A stretch of DNA of 64,000 bases. Origin: Phycisphaerae bacterium (GTDB taxonomy: Bacteria > Planctomycetota > Phycisphaerae > UBA1845). Where the stretch lies: NCBI GenBank assembly GCA_029260055.1, contig JAJDDX010000046.1, positions 1 through 64,000 of the forward strand, written 5' to 3'. This document shows, piece after piece, positions 35,920-44,813 of the stretch (its first letter is position 1; each line of letters starts with the position of its first letter). The position numbers and the translations under genes were made by a program. The notes under the pieces were generated by a model that was not told where the DNA came from, ran no database searches, and was given only the letters and a program-made list of their open reading frames with translations.

Positions 35920-37030
35920 AGCTTCAGTTCCATCTTCGGCGCGCGTGCGCCCTTCCCGCCGTGCGGTCTTAGGAACGTGCATCGTTCTTCTTGCCGGCGC
36001 CGCCGATGCGCCGGCTGACCAAGTCGTGGTCACGGGCACAAGCTACTCGGGCGCGTCGATCCTCGGTTTGGAGGCGGGACGGCTTCGGTTTCTGACCGCC
36101 TCGGGCAAGGTACAGACACCGTGGATCAGCGAAGTAGATTGGATGATCATCGATCGCGGGGTCGCGTTGGCGGACTTGAACGAGGCCGAGCAATACGTCA
36201 GCCATGACGATCCGGGCAGAGCGATCGAGAGATACCGTCGCGCGCTCCGCACATCCGACCCCTCATGGGCGGAACTCATTGAAGTCCGGTTGCTTTCGGC
36301 GTGCGACCATGCCGGGCGTCTGGGAGAGTCCGCGCAGGCCTTCATTCGAGTCGTCCGTGGCGCGCAGTCAGGACCTGCGGTTGCGGCGCGCTTGATCCCG
36401 GATGTGCCGATTCGAAAGAAGAATGCCGCCGCCGGGCGTGCCGTCCAGATCCTCGATACCGCCATCGAGAAGGCCGAGACCGAAGAGACGAAGGCGATGT
36501 ACCGCCTGCTGAGATTCGATGTGCTCCGGTTGACCGATGATCAGCGGGCGGCGGCGGACGCACCGAACGTCGTCGCACTGACCGTGCCTTCCGATGCCCG
36601 GAGCCGGCGTGTTTTCGACATCAAGCTCGCCGCGCTGACGATCGTCGCCGCCGGCTCGGTGGATGCCGTGTGGTGGGACGGGCTTGATCGAGCGATCCGC
36701 GTGGCACCGCAGGAGAATCTGGCGGGTTTGCTGATGCTGAAAGGCCGGACGCTGGCCAAACATGCCTCCACGCGTGAGGATATGATTCGTGCCAGTTGGC
36801 CGCTCATGCGCGTGGCCATCCATTTGCGCGACGATCCTGCCGTGGCCGAGGCGCTGTATGAAGCCGCGCTCATCGTCGAGCGGCTCGGTCGACTGCAAAA
36901 GGCCGTGGTGCTCTTGGCCGAGTGCCTGGCCCACAAGAGTTGCGACGAGCCCGTGCGGGGACTCGCTTCCGAGGCCATGGTGCGCGTGCGCGAAGCTCTG
37001 GCGCGCGTGGGGCCGAGCAGTGGTTCATAG
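35906..37030 (+). CDS. Exported TPR-like protein of the Exb operon
   Basis: From the ATG at 35906 (14 nt inside the VWA gene) the product has a signal peptide (AVLGTCIVLLAGAADAPADQ). A beta-rich part follows (VVVTGTSYSGASILGLEAGR; FLTASGKVQTPWISEVDW), then about 250 residues of helical repeats (AIERYRRALRTSDPSWAEL; AEALYEAALIVERLGRLQKA) that look like degenerate TPRs. No enzymatic motif is seen. Translational overlap with the VWA gene and the short distance to exbB (61 nt) place it in the same operon. A scaffold or cargo-binding role in the periplasm is likely. Confidence 0.6.
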   Translation: MIFHRASVPSSARVRPSRRAVLGTCIVLLAGAADAPADQVVVTGTSYSGASILGLEAGRLRFLTASGKVQTPWISEVDWMIIDRGVALADLNEAEQYVSHDDPGRAIERYRRALRTSDPSWAELIEVRLLSACDHAGRLGESAQAFIRVVRGAQSGPAVAARLIPDVPIRKKNAAAGRAVQILDTAIEKAETEETKAMYRLLRFDVLRLTDDQRAAADAPNVVALTVPSDARSRRVFDIKLAALTIVAAGSVDAVWWDGLDRAIRVAPQENLAGLLMLKGRTLAKHASTREDMIRASWPLMRVAIHLRDDPAVAEALYEAALIVERLGRLQKAVVLLAECLAHKSCDEPVRGLASEAMVRVREALARVGPSSGS

Positions 37031-37091
37031 GGAGCGTGCTAACGAGAATCTCGTTAGTGCGACATAGAGTGACATTAAGCGGGAGAACGAA

Positions 37092-37904
37092 GTGTTCTTA
37101 CGAATCGGTATGATGGCGGTTGCGGCCGCGGCGGTCGTGTGTCTTCTTCTCGCACTTCCCGCGGTGGCGCAGACCGGGTCGGGCGCCGTCGACGCGAGTG
37201 CGTCCGACATCAACTACTTCGACTTCTTCGTCACCAAGGGCGGCTGGATCACCTTCGGATTGATCCTGCTCTCCATCGTCACGATCGCACTCACGATCGA
37301 ACATGCCATGTCGATCCGCCGTGCCACGATCGTGCCGCCGGATGCGCTCGAACGCACGCGCGCCTATATCGACAAGAAGCAATACCTGGAAGCGATCAAG
37401 TTCACCGCCGACGAGCCCAGCATGTTGGGGCACGTGCTCCATGCCGGCCTGACGGAAGCGTCGAACGGCTTCACGGCGATGGAGCGGGCGTTGGAGGAAT
37501 CGCTCGAGGAGCGGTCAGCCAGGCTCTTTCGCAAGACGGAATACATGCACATCATCGGCAACGTCGCGCCGATGATCGGGCTGCTCGGCACTGTCACCGG
37601 CATGATCCTGCTGTTCGCCGAGATACATGCCGCGGACGCGTTCCCGGGCGCGCGGGACGTGGCCGATCGAATCGCCATCGCGCTGATCACGACGTTCTGG
37701 GGTCTGGCCGTCGCCATTCCCGCATTGAGCATATTCGCGATCTTCCGGAACCGGATCGACGTGTTGACGGCGGAGTGCGCTCTGGCGGCAGAGAGCGTCC
37801 TCGACGTCTTCAAACCGGGCTCGTCGGCAGCGCCGACCGCAACGGCCAAACCACCGGCCGGCGGCGCGGCTGAGACGACGCCACCTGGAACCCGCGCGAG
37901 CTAG
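37092..37904 (+). CDS. ExbB/TolQ/MotA-family proton channel protein
   Basis: ExbB-type proteins form the pentameric stator that couples the proton gradient to motion in the envelope. A signal-like leader (MMAVAAAAVVCLLLALPAVA) precedes three transport helices: WITFGLILLSIVTIALTIEH, IIGNVAPMIGLLGTVTGMIL and AIALITTFWGLAVAIPALSI. The last two are the conserved TolQ/ExbB pore helices, with the LGTVTGM motif. The C-terminal tail is Ala/Pro/Thr-rich. At 270 aa it has an N-terminal extension compared with E. coli ExbB. The start is a GTG with GGGAG upstream. ExbD lies 5 nt downstream. Confidence 0.93.
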   Translation: MFLRIGMMAVAAAAVVCLLLALPAVAQTGSGAVDASASDINYFDFFVTKGGWITFGLILLSIVTIALTIEHAMSIRRATIVPPDALERTRAYIDKKQYLEAIKFTADEPSMLGHVLHAGLTEASNGFTAMERALEESLEERSARLFRKTEYMHIIGNVAPMIGLLGTVTGMILLFAEIHAADAFPGARDVADRIAIALITTFWGLAVAIPALSIFAIFRNRIDVLTAECALAAESVLDVFKPGSSAAPTATAKPPAGGAAETTPPGTRAS

Positions 37905-37909
37905 GTAAT

Positions 37910-38365
37910 ATGCGTATAGGACGCGATCGCTATTCCGGCCCCGCCACCTTGGCGTTCAATGCGACGCCGATGGTCGACATCATATTCATGCTGACCATCT
38001 TCTTCATGTTGGTCAGCCGCTTCTCCTCGGCGGAGCAGATCGCCATGCAGTTGCCCAAGCCGGACGAGAGCAAGGCGCGGGTCGAGAAGATCCGGGAGCG
38101 GGTGATCGTCAACTGTCGGCTCGAGAATCCGAACGATCCTACCAACAGCGCGGTCTTGTACAGTATCGGGCCGAACCGCCCGGAGCCGCTCGATGTACTC
38201 GCCGATCGCTTCGTGGCGATGAAACGCGAAACGCCGGGCATGAAGGTCGTCGTGCGTGCCGATCGTCGTCTGCCCTACGGCCCGGTTCGTGAAGTAATGC
38301 GGGTGATCGCGGGAAGCGGGGTCGAGGTGCTCAACGTGGTAGCGCATGTGGCGGAGGTCGAGTGA
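37910..38365 (+). CDS. ExbD/TolR-family protein, first of two
   Basis: It has a short basic N terminus, then the single helix ATPMVDIIFMLTIFFMLVS carrying the Asp that carries protons in the family (PMVDIIF), then a periplasmic domain ending GSGVEVLNVVAHVAEVE. VVVRADRRLPYGPVREVMRV is the typical TolR C-terminal strand-helix pattern. At 151 aa it is of normal length. It lies 5 nt after exbB and one base before the second exbD, so all three are expressed together. Confidence 0.92.
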   Translation: MRIGRDRYSGPATLAFNATPMVDIIFMLTIFFMLVSRFSSAEQIAMQLPKPDESKARVEKIRERVIVNCRLENPNDPTNSAVLYSIGPNRPEPLDVLADRFVAMKRETPGMKVVVRADRRLPYGPVREVMRVIAGSGVEVLNVVAHVAEVE

Positions 38366-38366
38366 C

Positions 38367-38873
38367 GTGATTCTGACTCCGGCGGCACGCAGACAGAGGC
38401 GACGCACCGGCATCGCGCATAGATTCCGGACGCGCGGGCGCCGCACCGGTCGACGCGGCATCTCGATCGCCGTCAACCTGGCGCCGATGATCGACGTTAC
38501 TTTCTTGCTCCTGATCTTCTTCTTGGTGACGACGACTTTCGAGCGAGCGGAAGGTCTGCTCTCCTCCGAAATGCCCGGGACCATGATGGCCCCGACCGTG
38601 GCGCTGCCGCTGAGCCCGATCGTCGTGAGACTGACGCCGGGCGACAATGGCATTGGGTCCGTGACTATACGGATCGACCGGATCGACACCCCGCCCGCCG
38701 ACTTCGAGGAGCTTGTCGCGTACTTGGGCGAGCTGCACGGGAAGCCCGGTTTCGACGAGGACACGCCCGTTGTCATCGTCGCGCATTCCGATGTGCAGTG
38801 GGATCACGTGGTCGGTGCGTGGAACGCCGTACTGCGCGCGGGCTGTACGCGAGTCGCGTTTGGAGAGCCCTGA
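38367..38873 (+). CDS. ExbD/TolR-family protein, second of two
   Basis: A GTG start at 38367 (GGAGG 9 nt upstream, one base after the first exbD) gives 168 residues. A basic N-terminal stretch is followed by the helix NLAPMIDVTFLLLIFFLVTT, again with the proton-carrying Asp (PMIDVTF). The periplasmic domain ends VVIVAHSDVQWDHVVGAWNA. The two ExbD paralogues differ clearly outside the helix, so the stator core is probably an ExbD heterodimer in an ExbB pentamer, as proposed for other systems with paired ExbDs. Confidence 0.92.
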   Translation: MILTPAARRQRRRTGIAHRFRTRGRRTGRRGISIAVNLAPMIDVTFLLLIFFLVTTTFERAEGLLSSEMPGTMMAPTVALPLSPIVVRLTPGDNGIGSVTIRIDRIDTPPADFEELVAYLGELHGKPGFDEDTPVVIVAHSDVQWDHVVGAWNAVLRAGCTRVAFGEP

Positions 38874-38875
38874 GC

Positions 38876-41620
38876 TTGGCGCCATGGTCACTCAAATTCT
38901 TCAGTGCGCTAGTGCTGGCGCTGTGCGGCACCAGTTACCTTCGCGCACAATCGGACGCGGAGCGAAAGCCCAAGTCCGCCGAAGCGGAACGCTTCAACAA
39001 CACGGCATTCCGCCAAGGCCTGAAGAAGCGAGGGCTGACTGAGTTGCTCGAGCTTCATCTGCGGGATCACCCGCCGACGGGCAGGACCGAGACACTGAAG
39101 CTGCAGCGCGACCTGAAACTGGCCGAGAGCGCCGATCCGAGCAAGTCACCGATCCAGCGTCGCGCGGCCGTCGCCGAGGCGAATCGCATTCTCGAGGAGA
39201 TCATCGCAGCAAACGCCGGCTCGATCGAGCGCTTCGAGTGGCGATTCGCCCTGTCGCATTCGCTCATTTACGACGAGGCTGAGCCGTTGTTCACGGCGAT
39301 TCTGTACCGTGGCGGCAACGCCGAGACGCGGCGCCGACTTCGCGAGCTCACGACGCGCGCGCTAAGTGTGCTGGCAACCCTGAACGAAGACATCGAGTCG
39401 GAATACGATCGCATCGACAACCTCGAAATCAGGGAGTTTGAGCGGCTGGAACGCAACGGGCACGTGGAAGCACTGGATCGCTTGGGCCCTAGAGCCACCT
39501 ACCTTACGCTCTGGACCCTGCTGTACGATTCCCTTTCGCGCGCTGAAGACGATTCCGTGCGGGCGAGTCGACTCAATCGTATCCTCGCCATGCTCGATTC
39601 GGATGCGTCGGTTATCGAAACGCCGCACGCGGACAGCAAGGTGCAGGTCCAAGCCTTGCTGCTTACCGGTATGGCCTACCGCCTCTTGAACGACCACCCT
39701 ATGGCACGCGAGTTTCTGGAGCGAGCACTGGCTGTGGCGTCACGGCTTGACGATCCGACTGAGCGGCTGCGCATCGAATGGGCGGTTCGTCTGGCTTCGA
39801 TCGAACGCATTCGCAACCACCGTGACGACGGCAGATACGAGCAAGCGCTCAAGCGGATTCGGAACTTGCGCCGTACGGTGGTCACGGACGAAGGTGACGA
39901 CTTCGGGTTGCTGCTTGTGGCGGCGTTGCTGGAACGCTCGGTATATACGGCCCGCGCCGACGCAGCCGACGATGCGACGACGGCACGGCGCATGCGCGAC
40001 ATGGCATGGCAGCCGCTGCTGGCGCTGATCCAGCGCCACGTCAACCGACGCGACGAAGTCTACGCGACGGTGTGTGAGACGATCGGACTCGATGCGAATC
40101 CTGCGCAGCTCGATCCGTTCGAACGTTGCGCACTGGTGGCGGGCTTGCTCTTCGAGGCCGACCGACAGGACCATGATGCCGCCGACCGACTCGCCCGGGC
40201 AATCGAGGTCGGCGAGCAGTTCGTGGCCGACGCGCCGGCGTCGGCGAAGGCGCTCGTGCCCGAGGCACTGTACAACGTGGCTGTGGCTCTCTATCGCAGT
40301 GACCGTGTCGCCGAAGCGGCTCAGCAGTTCCTTCGGGTTGCTCGAGACCACTCGGACTACGTCAACGCGGCACAGGCGGGCGTCTTCGCGGTACAGCTCG
40401 CGTCGTTGTTCTATGAGGACCCGAACCTGCGCGGCCGCCCGGACGTACTCTCGCTCTATCGTGACGCACTGGAGGTTCTCCTTCAGGAGTATGCCGACAC
40501 GGAGGCCGCTTCGTATTGGCGCTTTTACTACGCTCAACTGCTGGAAGAACTGGAATCGTTCGACGCCGCCGCGACGCAGTTTGCGCTCCTAGATCAGACC
40601 CATGAGCACTATCTTCGCAGCGTTCTGTCGCGGCTTCGGTGCATGGCGCGCGTGCTCGAGGCGCGCGCTAAGAACGAGGAGACTGACGGCACGGACTTGC
40701 GCCACCACAGTCACGAGTTCCTGGCGGTGCAGCGCGAGTTCGAGTCGCGACTCCGGCGCGAGCTCGCCCGTACGAACGATCCGGATCAAACGCTCATGTG
40801 GCGGAGCCTTCTCGCCCGGGCGACGCTCCTGCTGGCGGAGGTGCATGTCCTTCCCGGTATCGCGCGGCCCGCGCAGGCGCTGGACGTGCTCCTGGAGTTT
40901 GAGGCCACGCATCCGGCACTTACCCACCTCGCCGGAAGGGTGTGGCGTGTTCGCTTGATCGCCTACGAGAAACTCGGCCGCCTTCAAGAGGCGGCGCGGG
41001 CGATCCCGGCCTACATCGCATCGGATCCGAAACACGCGGGCCCGGCACTACAATCGCTCTACCTCGATCTGATAGACGATATCGAGCGAGCACGCACCAC
41101 AGGCAAGTCAGACGCCGCCATGGAAGAGGCGCAACTCGCACTGTTGCTGGCACAACAGGTGTACGCTTGGTCCCAGCAGCAGCCTTCTGCAGAACCGCAA
41201 GAAGATCGCCGCCTTTTGATTCAGCTTGCACAGGCTCATCTTCATGCACACAAGTATCAGCGCGCACGCGAATTGTTCGAGGATTGCGGCGCGGCTGAAT
41301 TGTCCGGCACTGCCGGTCACACCCTCGACATCGCGGTGGATTCCGGCTATGCCGAGGCGCTCTATCAGGCTGGAGATTACGCGGCCGCCTTGCCGTTGTT
41401 CAATCGCTTGGCCCTGCAACTCCCTGAGACGGATCGGCTGCGTTGGCGAGCCTTGTTGCGCGATCTTCAGTGCCGCACTGCCTTGAAACAAAGCCCTGAT
41501 GATGTGATCAAAGTGATCGAGCAGCAGAAGTACCTATACCCCAATCTTGGCGGTTCAGTGCTGGAGCCGCAATTCGACAAGCTTCTTCGCGAGAATCAGC
41601 GCCGAAAGGCGGGTGAATAG
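38876..41620 (+). CDS. Large exported TPR protein, last gene of the Exb operon
   Basis: A TTG two bases past the exbD stop opens a signal peptide (PWSLKFFSALVLALCGTSYL), giving 914 residues. GGAGAG lies 9-14 nt upstream. The body is helical-repeat throughout, with TPR-like units (ALLLTGMAYRLLNDHPMARE, ALYNVAVALYRSDRVAEAAQ, AEALYQAGDYAAALPLFNRL) separated by less regular helices. No catalytic motif was seen. Large exported TPR proteins with TolQ/TolR homologues often act as periplasmic assembly or cargo-recognition factors. The end of the operon is followed by 150 bp before the next gene, so I place the operon boundary here. Confidence 0.7.
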   Translation: MAPWSLKFFSALVLALCGTSYLRAQSDAERKPKSAEAERFNNTAFRQGLKKRGLTELLELHLRDHPPTGRTETLKLQRDLKLAESADPSKSPIQRRAAVAEANRILEEIIAANAGSIERFEWRFALSHSLIYDEAEPLFTAILYRGGNAETRRRLRELTTRALSVLATLNEDIESEYDRIDNLEIREFERLERNGHVEALDRLGPRATYLTLWTLLYDSLSRAEDDSVRASRLNRILAMLDSDASVIETPHADSKVQVQALLLTGMAYRLLNDHPMAREFLERALAVASRLDDPTERLRIEWAVRLASIERIRNHRDDGRYEQALKRIRNLRRTVVTDEGDDFGLLLVAALLERSVYTARADAADDATTARRMRDMAWQPLLALIQRHVNRRDEVYATVCETIGLDANPAQLDPFERCALVAGLLFEADRQDHDAADRLARAIEVGEQFVADAPASAKALVPEALYNVAVALYRSDRVAEAAQQFLRVARDHSDYVNAAQAGVFAVQLASLFYEDPNLRGRPDVLSLYRDALEVLLQEYADTEAASYWRFYYAQLLEELESFDAAATQFALLDQTHEHYLRSVLSRLRCMARVLEARAKNEETDGTDLRHHSHEFLAVQREFESRLRRELARTNDPDQTLMWRSLLARATLLLAEVHVLPGIARPAQALDVLLEFEATHPALTHLAGRVWRVRLIAYEKLGRLQEAARAIPAYIASDPKHAGPALQSLYLDLIDDIERARTTGKSDAAMEEAQLALLLAQQVYAWSQQQPSAEPQEDRRLLIQLAQAHLHAHKYQRARELFEDCGAAELSGTAGHTLDIAVDSGYAEALYQAGDYAAALPLFNRLALQLPETDRLRWRALLRDLQCRTALKQSPDDVIKVIEQQKYLYPNLGGSVLEPQFDKLLRENQRRKAGE

Positions 41621-41773
41621 GCTCCTCTGTACGCCGCGCGGACGTGGGCGACCTGTGGTCCCACTCCGCCGCCGGCATCGATGCGCCGGGTTTGCGCTTG
41701 CAGCGGGCACGCGTTTTCCCGATAATGGGATATGTCCGTTTGGGCCTGTACTGCGCTGTCTAAGGAGAACACC

Positions 41774-43072
41774 ATGACGCATTTCCTGTCGCCTTACAGG
41801 CTTCTTATTCCTGTCTTGGCTCTGTCCGCGGTCGCTGCCGTCGGCCTGGCAGCGGACAAGCCCGAGAAGAAGGCTAAGATTGATCCCAAGGCGGACGAGG
41901 TGCTGCACCGTTTGAGCGATCACATGCGCGGTCTCGACAGTTTTCGCTGCAAAGCGACGATGGATTGGCATGTCAAAGTGAAAGAGGGGCGCGGCCACAG
42001 GGGCCTGAAGTACAGCGTCGTACTCGACCGCCCGGATCGCATCGCACTCAGTCAAAAGGGTGGAAAGCACGGGAAGGTGGGCGCTACCGTCGTCGACGAC
42101 GGGACGAACCTCTTTGCCTACCTGCCGGAACGTCAGGCCTATTCACTCGAGGCTTCCGCCGAGACGTTCGAACCGGTTACGTTCGCGATCGGATTGGCTG
42201 CGCATGTAACCGCCATGCCCGCGATCAACGCGATCAACGCACTCGTTCAGGACGATCCGTACACTGCGCTCATGGAAGGCGTGACCAAGAGTGAGTACGT
42301 GGGCGAACAACGGCTTGATACATTCAACTGCGATCATGTGAAACTGATCGAGGACGACCTCGTACGGCAACTCTGGATCAGGCAGGGCGACGAACCGATC
42401 GTCGTTCGTTTCGAGAGCGATCTTCCTGAGAACGATACACGGATCGGCGACAACCGCTACGCCGTCAAAGCCGGCGAGAGGCTCTACGTCCGCGCCGCGT
42501 TCAAGAAGTGGAAGCTGAACATGAAGGCTCGCGACCGAGACTTCAAGTACAAGGTTCCCAAGAAGAAGGGCGTGCAGAAGATAGACGCAGTGGAGGCGCT
42601 CGCGCAGGTATATCCTCCCCATCCACTGCTCGGCAAGAAGGCTCCGAAGATCAAGACGGACCTGCTCGCCGGCGGTAAGTTCAATCTCTCCGATCACAAG
42701 GGCTCGGACATCGTGGTGCTCGACTTCTGGGCGACCTGGTGCGGGCCGTGCGTGATGGCACTTCCCGTGTTGATCGAAGTCACGGACGAGTACAAAGACC
42801 GCGGCGTGCGCTTCGTCGCCGTCAACCAGCGCGAGCAGAAAGAGCTGATCAAGGGCTTCCTCGAGGCGCGCAAGTTCGACTTCACCGTGGCTATGGACAA
42901 GAAGGGCGCCATCGGGCAGAAGTACTACGTGTCCGGCATTCCCCAGACGGTCATCATCGGTCCCGACGGCACCATCCAGGCGATACACAACGGCTTCTCG
43001 TCGGACATGAAAGAACTACTCAAGAAAGAGATCGAGACGCTGCTTTCCGGCAAGAAGCTGGTCAAGTCGTGA
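41774..43072 (+). CDS. DUF2092-TlpA fusion: exported thioredoxin-family protein
   Basis: AAGGAG precedes the ATG at 41774. A signal peptide (YRLLIPVLALSAVAAVGLAA) is followed by a beta-rich domain of the DUF2092/LolA-like type (residues about 35-265, with ADEVLHRLSDHMRGLDSFRC and VVDDGTNLFAYLPERQAYSL). A TlpA-like thioredoxin domain (about 285-430) carries WATWCGPC and the cis-Pro segment SGIPQTVIIGPDG. The two modules may join lipid or outer-membrane handling to disulfide reduction in the periplasm. The fusion is common in planctomycetes but its job is unknown. It is near the VWA-Exb operon but has its own ribosome site and a 150-bp gap. Confidence 0.85.
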   Translation: MTHFLSPYRLLIPVLALSAVAAVGLAADKPEKKAKIDPKADEVLHRLSDHMRGLDSFRCKATMDWHVKVKEGRGHRGLKYSVVLDRPDRIALSQKGGKHGKVGATVVDDGTNLFAYLPERQAYSLEASAETFEPVTFAIGLAAHVTAMPAINAINALVQDDPYTALMEGVTKSEYVGEQRLDTFNCDHVKLIEDDLVRQLWIRQGDEPIVVRFESDLPENDTRIGDNRYAVKAGERLYVRAAFKKWKLNMKARDRDFKYKVPKKKGVQKIDAVEALAQVYPPHPLLGKKAPKIKTDLLAGGKFNLSDHKGSDIVVLDFWATWCGPCVMALPVLIEVTDEYKDRGVRFVAVNQREQKELIKGFLEARKFDFTVAMDKKGAIGQKYYVSGIPQTVIIGPDGTIQAIHNGFSSDMKELLKKEIETLLSGKKLVKS

Positions 43073-43142
43073 CGCGGCCGACGCGTTGACCGGGTGACGC
43101 CGGAGCCGTAGACTCCTGCACGTAACTTGGAGCATCGAAACG

Positions 43143-43721
43143 ATGTTACGTGCCGGCAAACTCGATACCGATCGCGCCTTCGTCCTCGTCATCGACTTGC
43201 AGGAAAAACTCCTGCCGCTCATCGATCGTAACGAACGGATCGTTCGCGCTACGCGGAAGCTGCTGGAAGGGGCGGCTGTCTTCGGCCTGCCGGTGCTCGC
43301 CACCGAGCAGTATCCCAAAGGGCTCGGATCAACGCACGCCTCGGTGCGCGAGCTTCTCCAGGCTGACGACCGACCCATCATCGAGAAGCCGACCTTCAGT
43401 GCCTGCGGAGCGGACCCGGTCCGCGAGGCGATGAATTCGATCGACCGGACGCAGGTCCTCATCGCGGGCGTCGAATCCCACATCTGCGTGCTGCAAACCG
43501 CACTCGACATGGTCTCGATGGACTACGATGTCTTCGTCTGCGCCGATGCGGTCGGTTCGAGAAGCGATGTTGACTACCGCGTGGCCATGGATCGGCTGCG
43601 ACAGGCCGGTGCTATCGTCACGACCGTGGAAAGCGCCCTGTTCGAGCTGTGTGATCGGTGCGACACAGCCGCCTTCAAGAAGATGATAGACATCATCAAG
43701 GCCGCACCGCCCACGCAGTGA
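43143..43721 (+). CDS. Isochorismatase-family cysteine hydrolase
   Basis: The catalytic triad of the family is visible: Asp in FVLVIDLQEKLLP, Lys in IIEKPTFSAC and Cys in AGVESHICVLQTALD. At 192 aa it matches the YcaC/ISOC1 type of small hydrolases, whose substrates are rarely known. True isochorismatase activity is unlikely because no siderophore or menaquinone genes are near. The ATG at 43143 has GGAG upstream. It may be cotranscribed with the small zinc-ribbon gene 35 nt downstream. Confidence 0.85.
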   Translation: MLRAGKLDTDRAFVLVIDLQEKLLPLIDRNERIVRATRKLLEGAAVFGLPVLATEQYPKGLGSTHASVRELLQADDRPIIEKPTFSACGADPVREAMNSIDRTQVLIAGVESHICVLQTALDMVSMDYDVFVCADAVGSRSDVDYRVAMDRLRQAGAIVTTVESALFELCDRCDTAAFKKMIDIIKAAPPTQ

Positions 43722-43756
43722 GTGAGCGGCCGCCCCGGACCGCGTTCACGCTTCGG

Positions 43757-44002
43757 ATGACAGCCGTGTACGAAGACTACGACGAAGAGGAATGGGTTGA
43801 GGAGGAGGACGAGTCCGAAGACGAGGACGACGTGCTCGTCTGCCCATCCTGCTCGCAGTCCGTGCACGAAGAGACGCAACAGTGTCCCCACTGCGGTGAT
43901 TGGATCGTGCCGGTCTATCCCGGCGCCGGCCTGCGGCGACTCGGGGCCATCGTAGTCGTGCTGGCGCTGCTGACGGCGTTCGTGCTCGTGTACGTCTTCT
44001 GA
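43757..44002 (+). CDS. Small acidic zinc-ribbon membrane protein
   Basis: It has 81 residues. A very acidic N terminus (EDYDEEEWVEEEDESEDEDD) leads to a zinc ribbon (VCPSCSQSVHEETQQCPHCG) and one C-terminal helix (LGAIVVVLALLTAFVLVYVF). The four Cys are spaced as in zinc ribbons. Its role is unknown. Related ribbon-plus-helix proteins occur across planctomycetes. The ATG at 43757 is inferred from the coding pattern; the track ORF begins in an unrelated upstream stretch. Confidence 0.65.
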   Translation: MTAVYEDYDEEEWVEEEDESEDEDDVLVCPSCSQSVHEETQQCPHCGDWIVPVYPGAGLRRLGAIVVVLALLTAFVLVYVF

Positions 44003-44040
44003 CGCGGCGCCAGCGGGCACCCGCGGACGTTCGAGATCGG

Positions 44041-44070
44041 GTGCCACGGACAAGCAGCAGCTTGTCCGTG
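44041..44070 (+). repeat. GTGCCA-headed REP palindrome, left of the RAYT
   Basis: The head GTGC abuts a perfect hairpin: arms CACGGACAAG and CTTGTCCGTG around the loop CAGCAG. The exact inverse copy lies at 44779-44810 on the other side of the transposase gene. Confidence 0.85.
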
Positions 44071-44169
44071 TCGTCCCGGCTGAGTTATGATCTGGGTGGC
44101 GTTCCCGGCCCAACACCGGGGCACGTTCATTGACTCTCATCGGCGCGGTCCGTCGCATGGGATCACTCA

Positions 44170-44772
44170 ATGTCCGGCATTCGAACTCGACACCGAAAGC
44201 TGCGTCGTCCATGGAACGAGGCAGGCCATGCCCACGAACTGACCTTCTCCTGTAACGGTCGGCTGCCCTTGCTGGCCAACGACCGGGTGCGCCAATGGCT
44301 GCTCGACGCCATGGACACAGCGAGGAGGCGCTGGGACTTCGAATTGTGGGCCTACGTCATCATGCCCGAGCATGTCCATATGCTCGTATACCCACGGCGC
44401 CCGCATTACGAAGTCGCGGCCTTCCTGAAGTCCGTCAAGCAGTCCGTTGCCAGGAAAGCGATTTCGTGGCTGCGGCAGAGCAGTTCGGGCCTCCTTGGAA
44501 AACTGCGGATCGTTCGAGCCGGCCGCGTTGAGCATAGGTTCTGGCTGGAAGGCGGTGGTTACGATCGGAACATCTTCGATGAGGCGACGGCCTGGACGTG
44601 TGTTGAGTACATTCACCGGAATCCGGTACGCCGCGGTCTCGTCGACGCCCCGTCCGACTGGCTCTGGTCGAGTGCGAGGTGGTATGAGCAGCTCGATGGT
44701 GTGAAGCTCGAAATGGACGACTGCCCGCCGCCGGTACGAAACCCGATCACCGGCTGCCGACCTTCGCGCTAG
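44170..44772 (+). CDS. REP-associated tyrosine transposase (RAYT)
   Basis: RAYTs are single-copy, IS200/IS605-like nucleases that cut REP hairpins and are thought to spread them. The HUH motif is MPEHVHMLVYP, and the C-terminal YIHRNPVRRGLV with WSSARWY is a RAYT signature; the Tyr of VEYIH is the candidate nucleophile. At 200 aa it looks intact, with no frameshift. It lies between two inverted copies of a 10-bp-stem palindrome (44041 and 44779), and the same GTGCCA head starts hairpins elsewhere (10221-10310). This strongly suggests they are its substrate family. Whether it is active now cannot be told. Confidence 0.92.
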   Translation: MSGIRTRHRKLRRPWNEAGHAHELTFSCNGRLPLLANDRVRQWLLDAMDTARRRWDFELWAYVIMPEHVHMLVYPRRPHYEVAAFLKSVKQSVARKAISWLRQSSSGLLGKLRIVRAGRVEHRFWLEGGGYDRNIFDEATAWTCVEYIHRNPVRRGLVDAPSDWLWSSARWYEQLDGVKLEMDDCPPPVRNPITGCRPSR

Positions 44773-44778
44773 CCCCGG

Positions 44779-44810
44779 CACGGACAAGCTGCTGCTTGTC
44801 CGTGGCACCC
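44779..44810 (-). repeat. GTGCCA-headed REP palindrome, right of the RAYT
   Basis: Read on the minus strand it starts GGGTGCCACGGACAAG, then CAGCAG, then CTTGTCCGTG. It begins 6 nt after the RAYT stop codon and just before the lpxI stop codon. Confidence 0.85.
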
Positions 44811-44813
44811 AGA

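Noticed and set aside
34972-41620. Zorya anti-phage system
   Set aside because: ExbB/ExbD-like genes are present, as in ZorA/ZorB, but there is no ZorC, ZorD helicase or ZorE nuclease, and the partners are VWA and TPR proteins.
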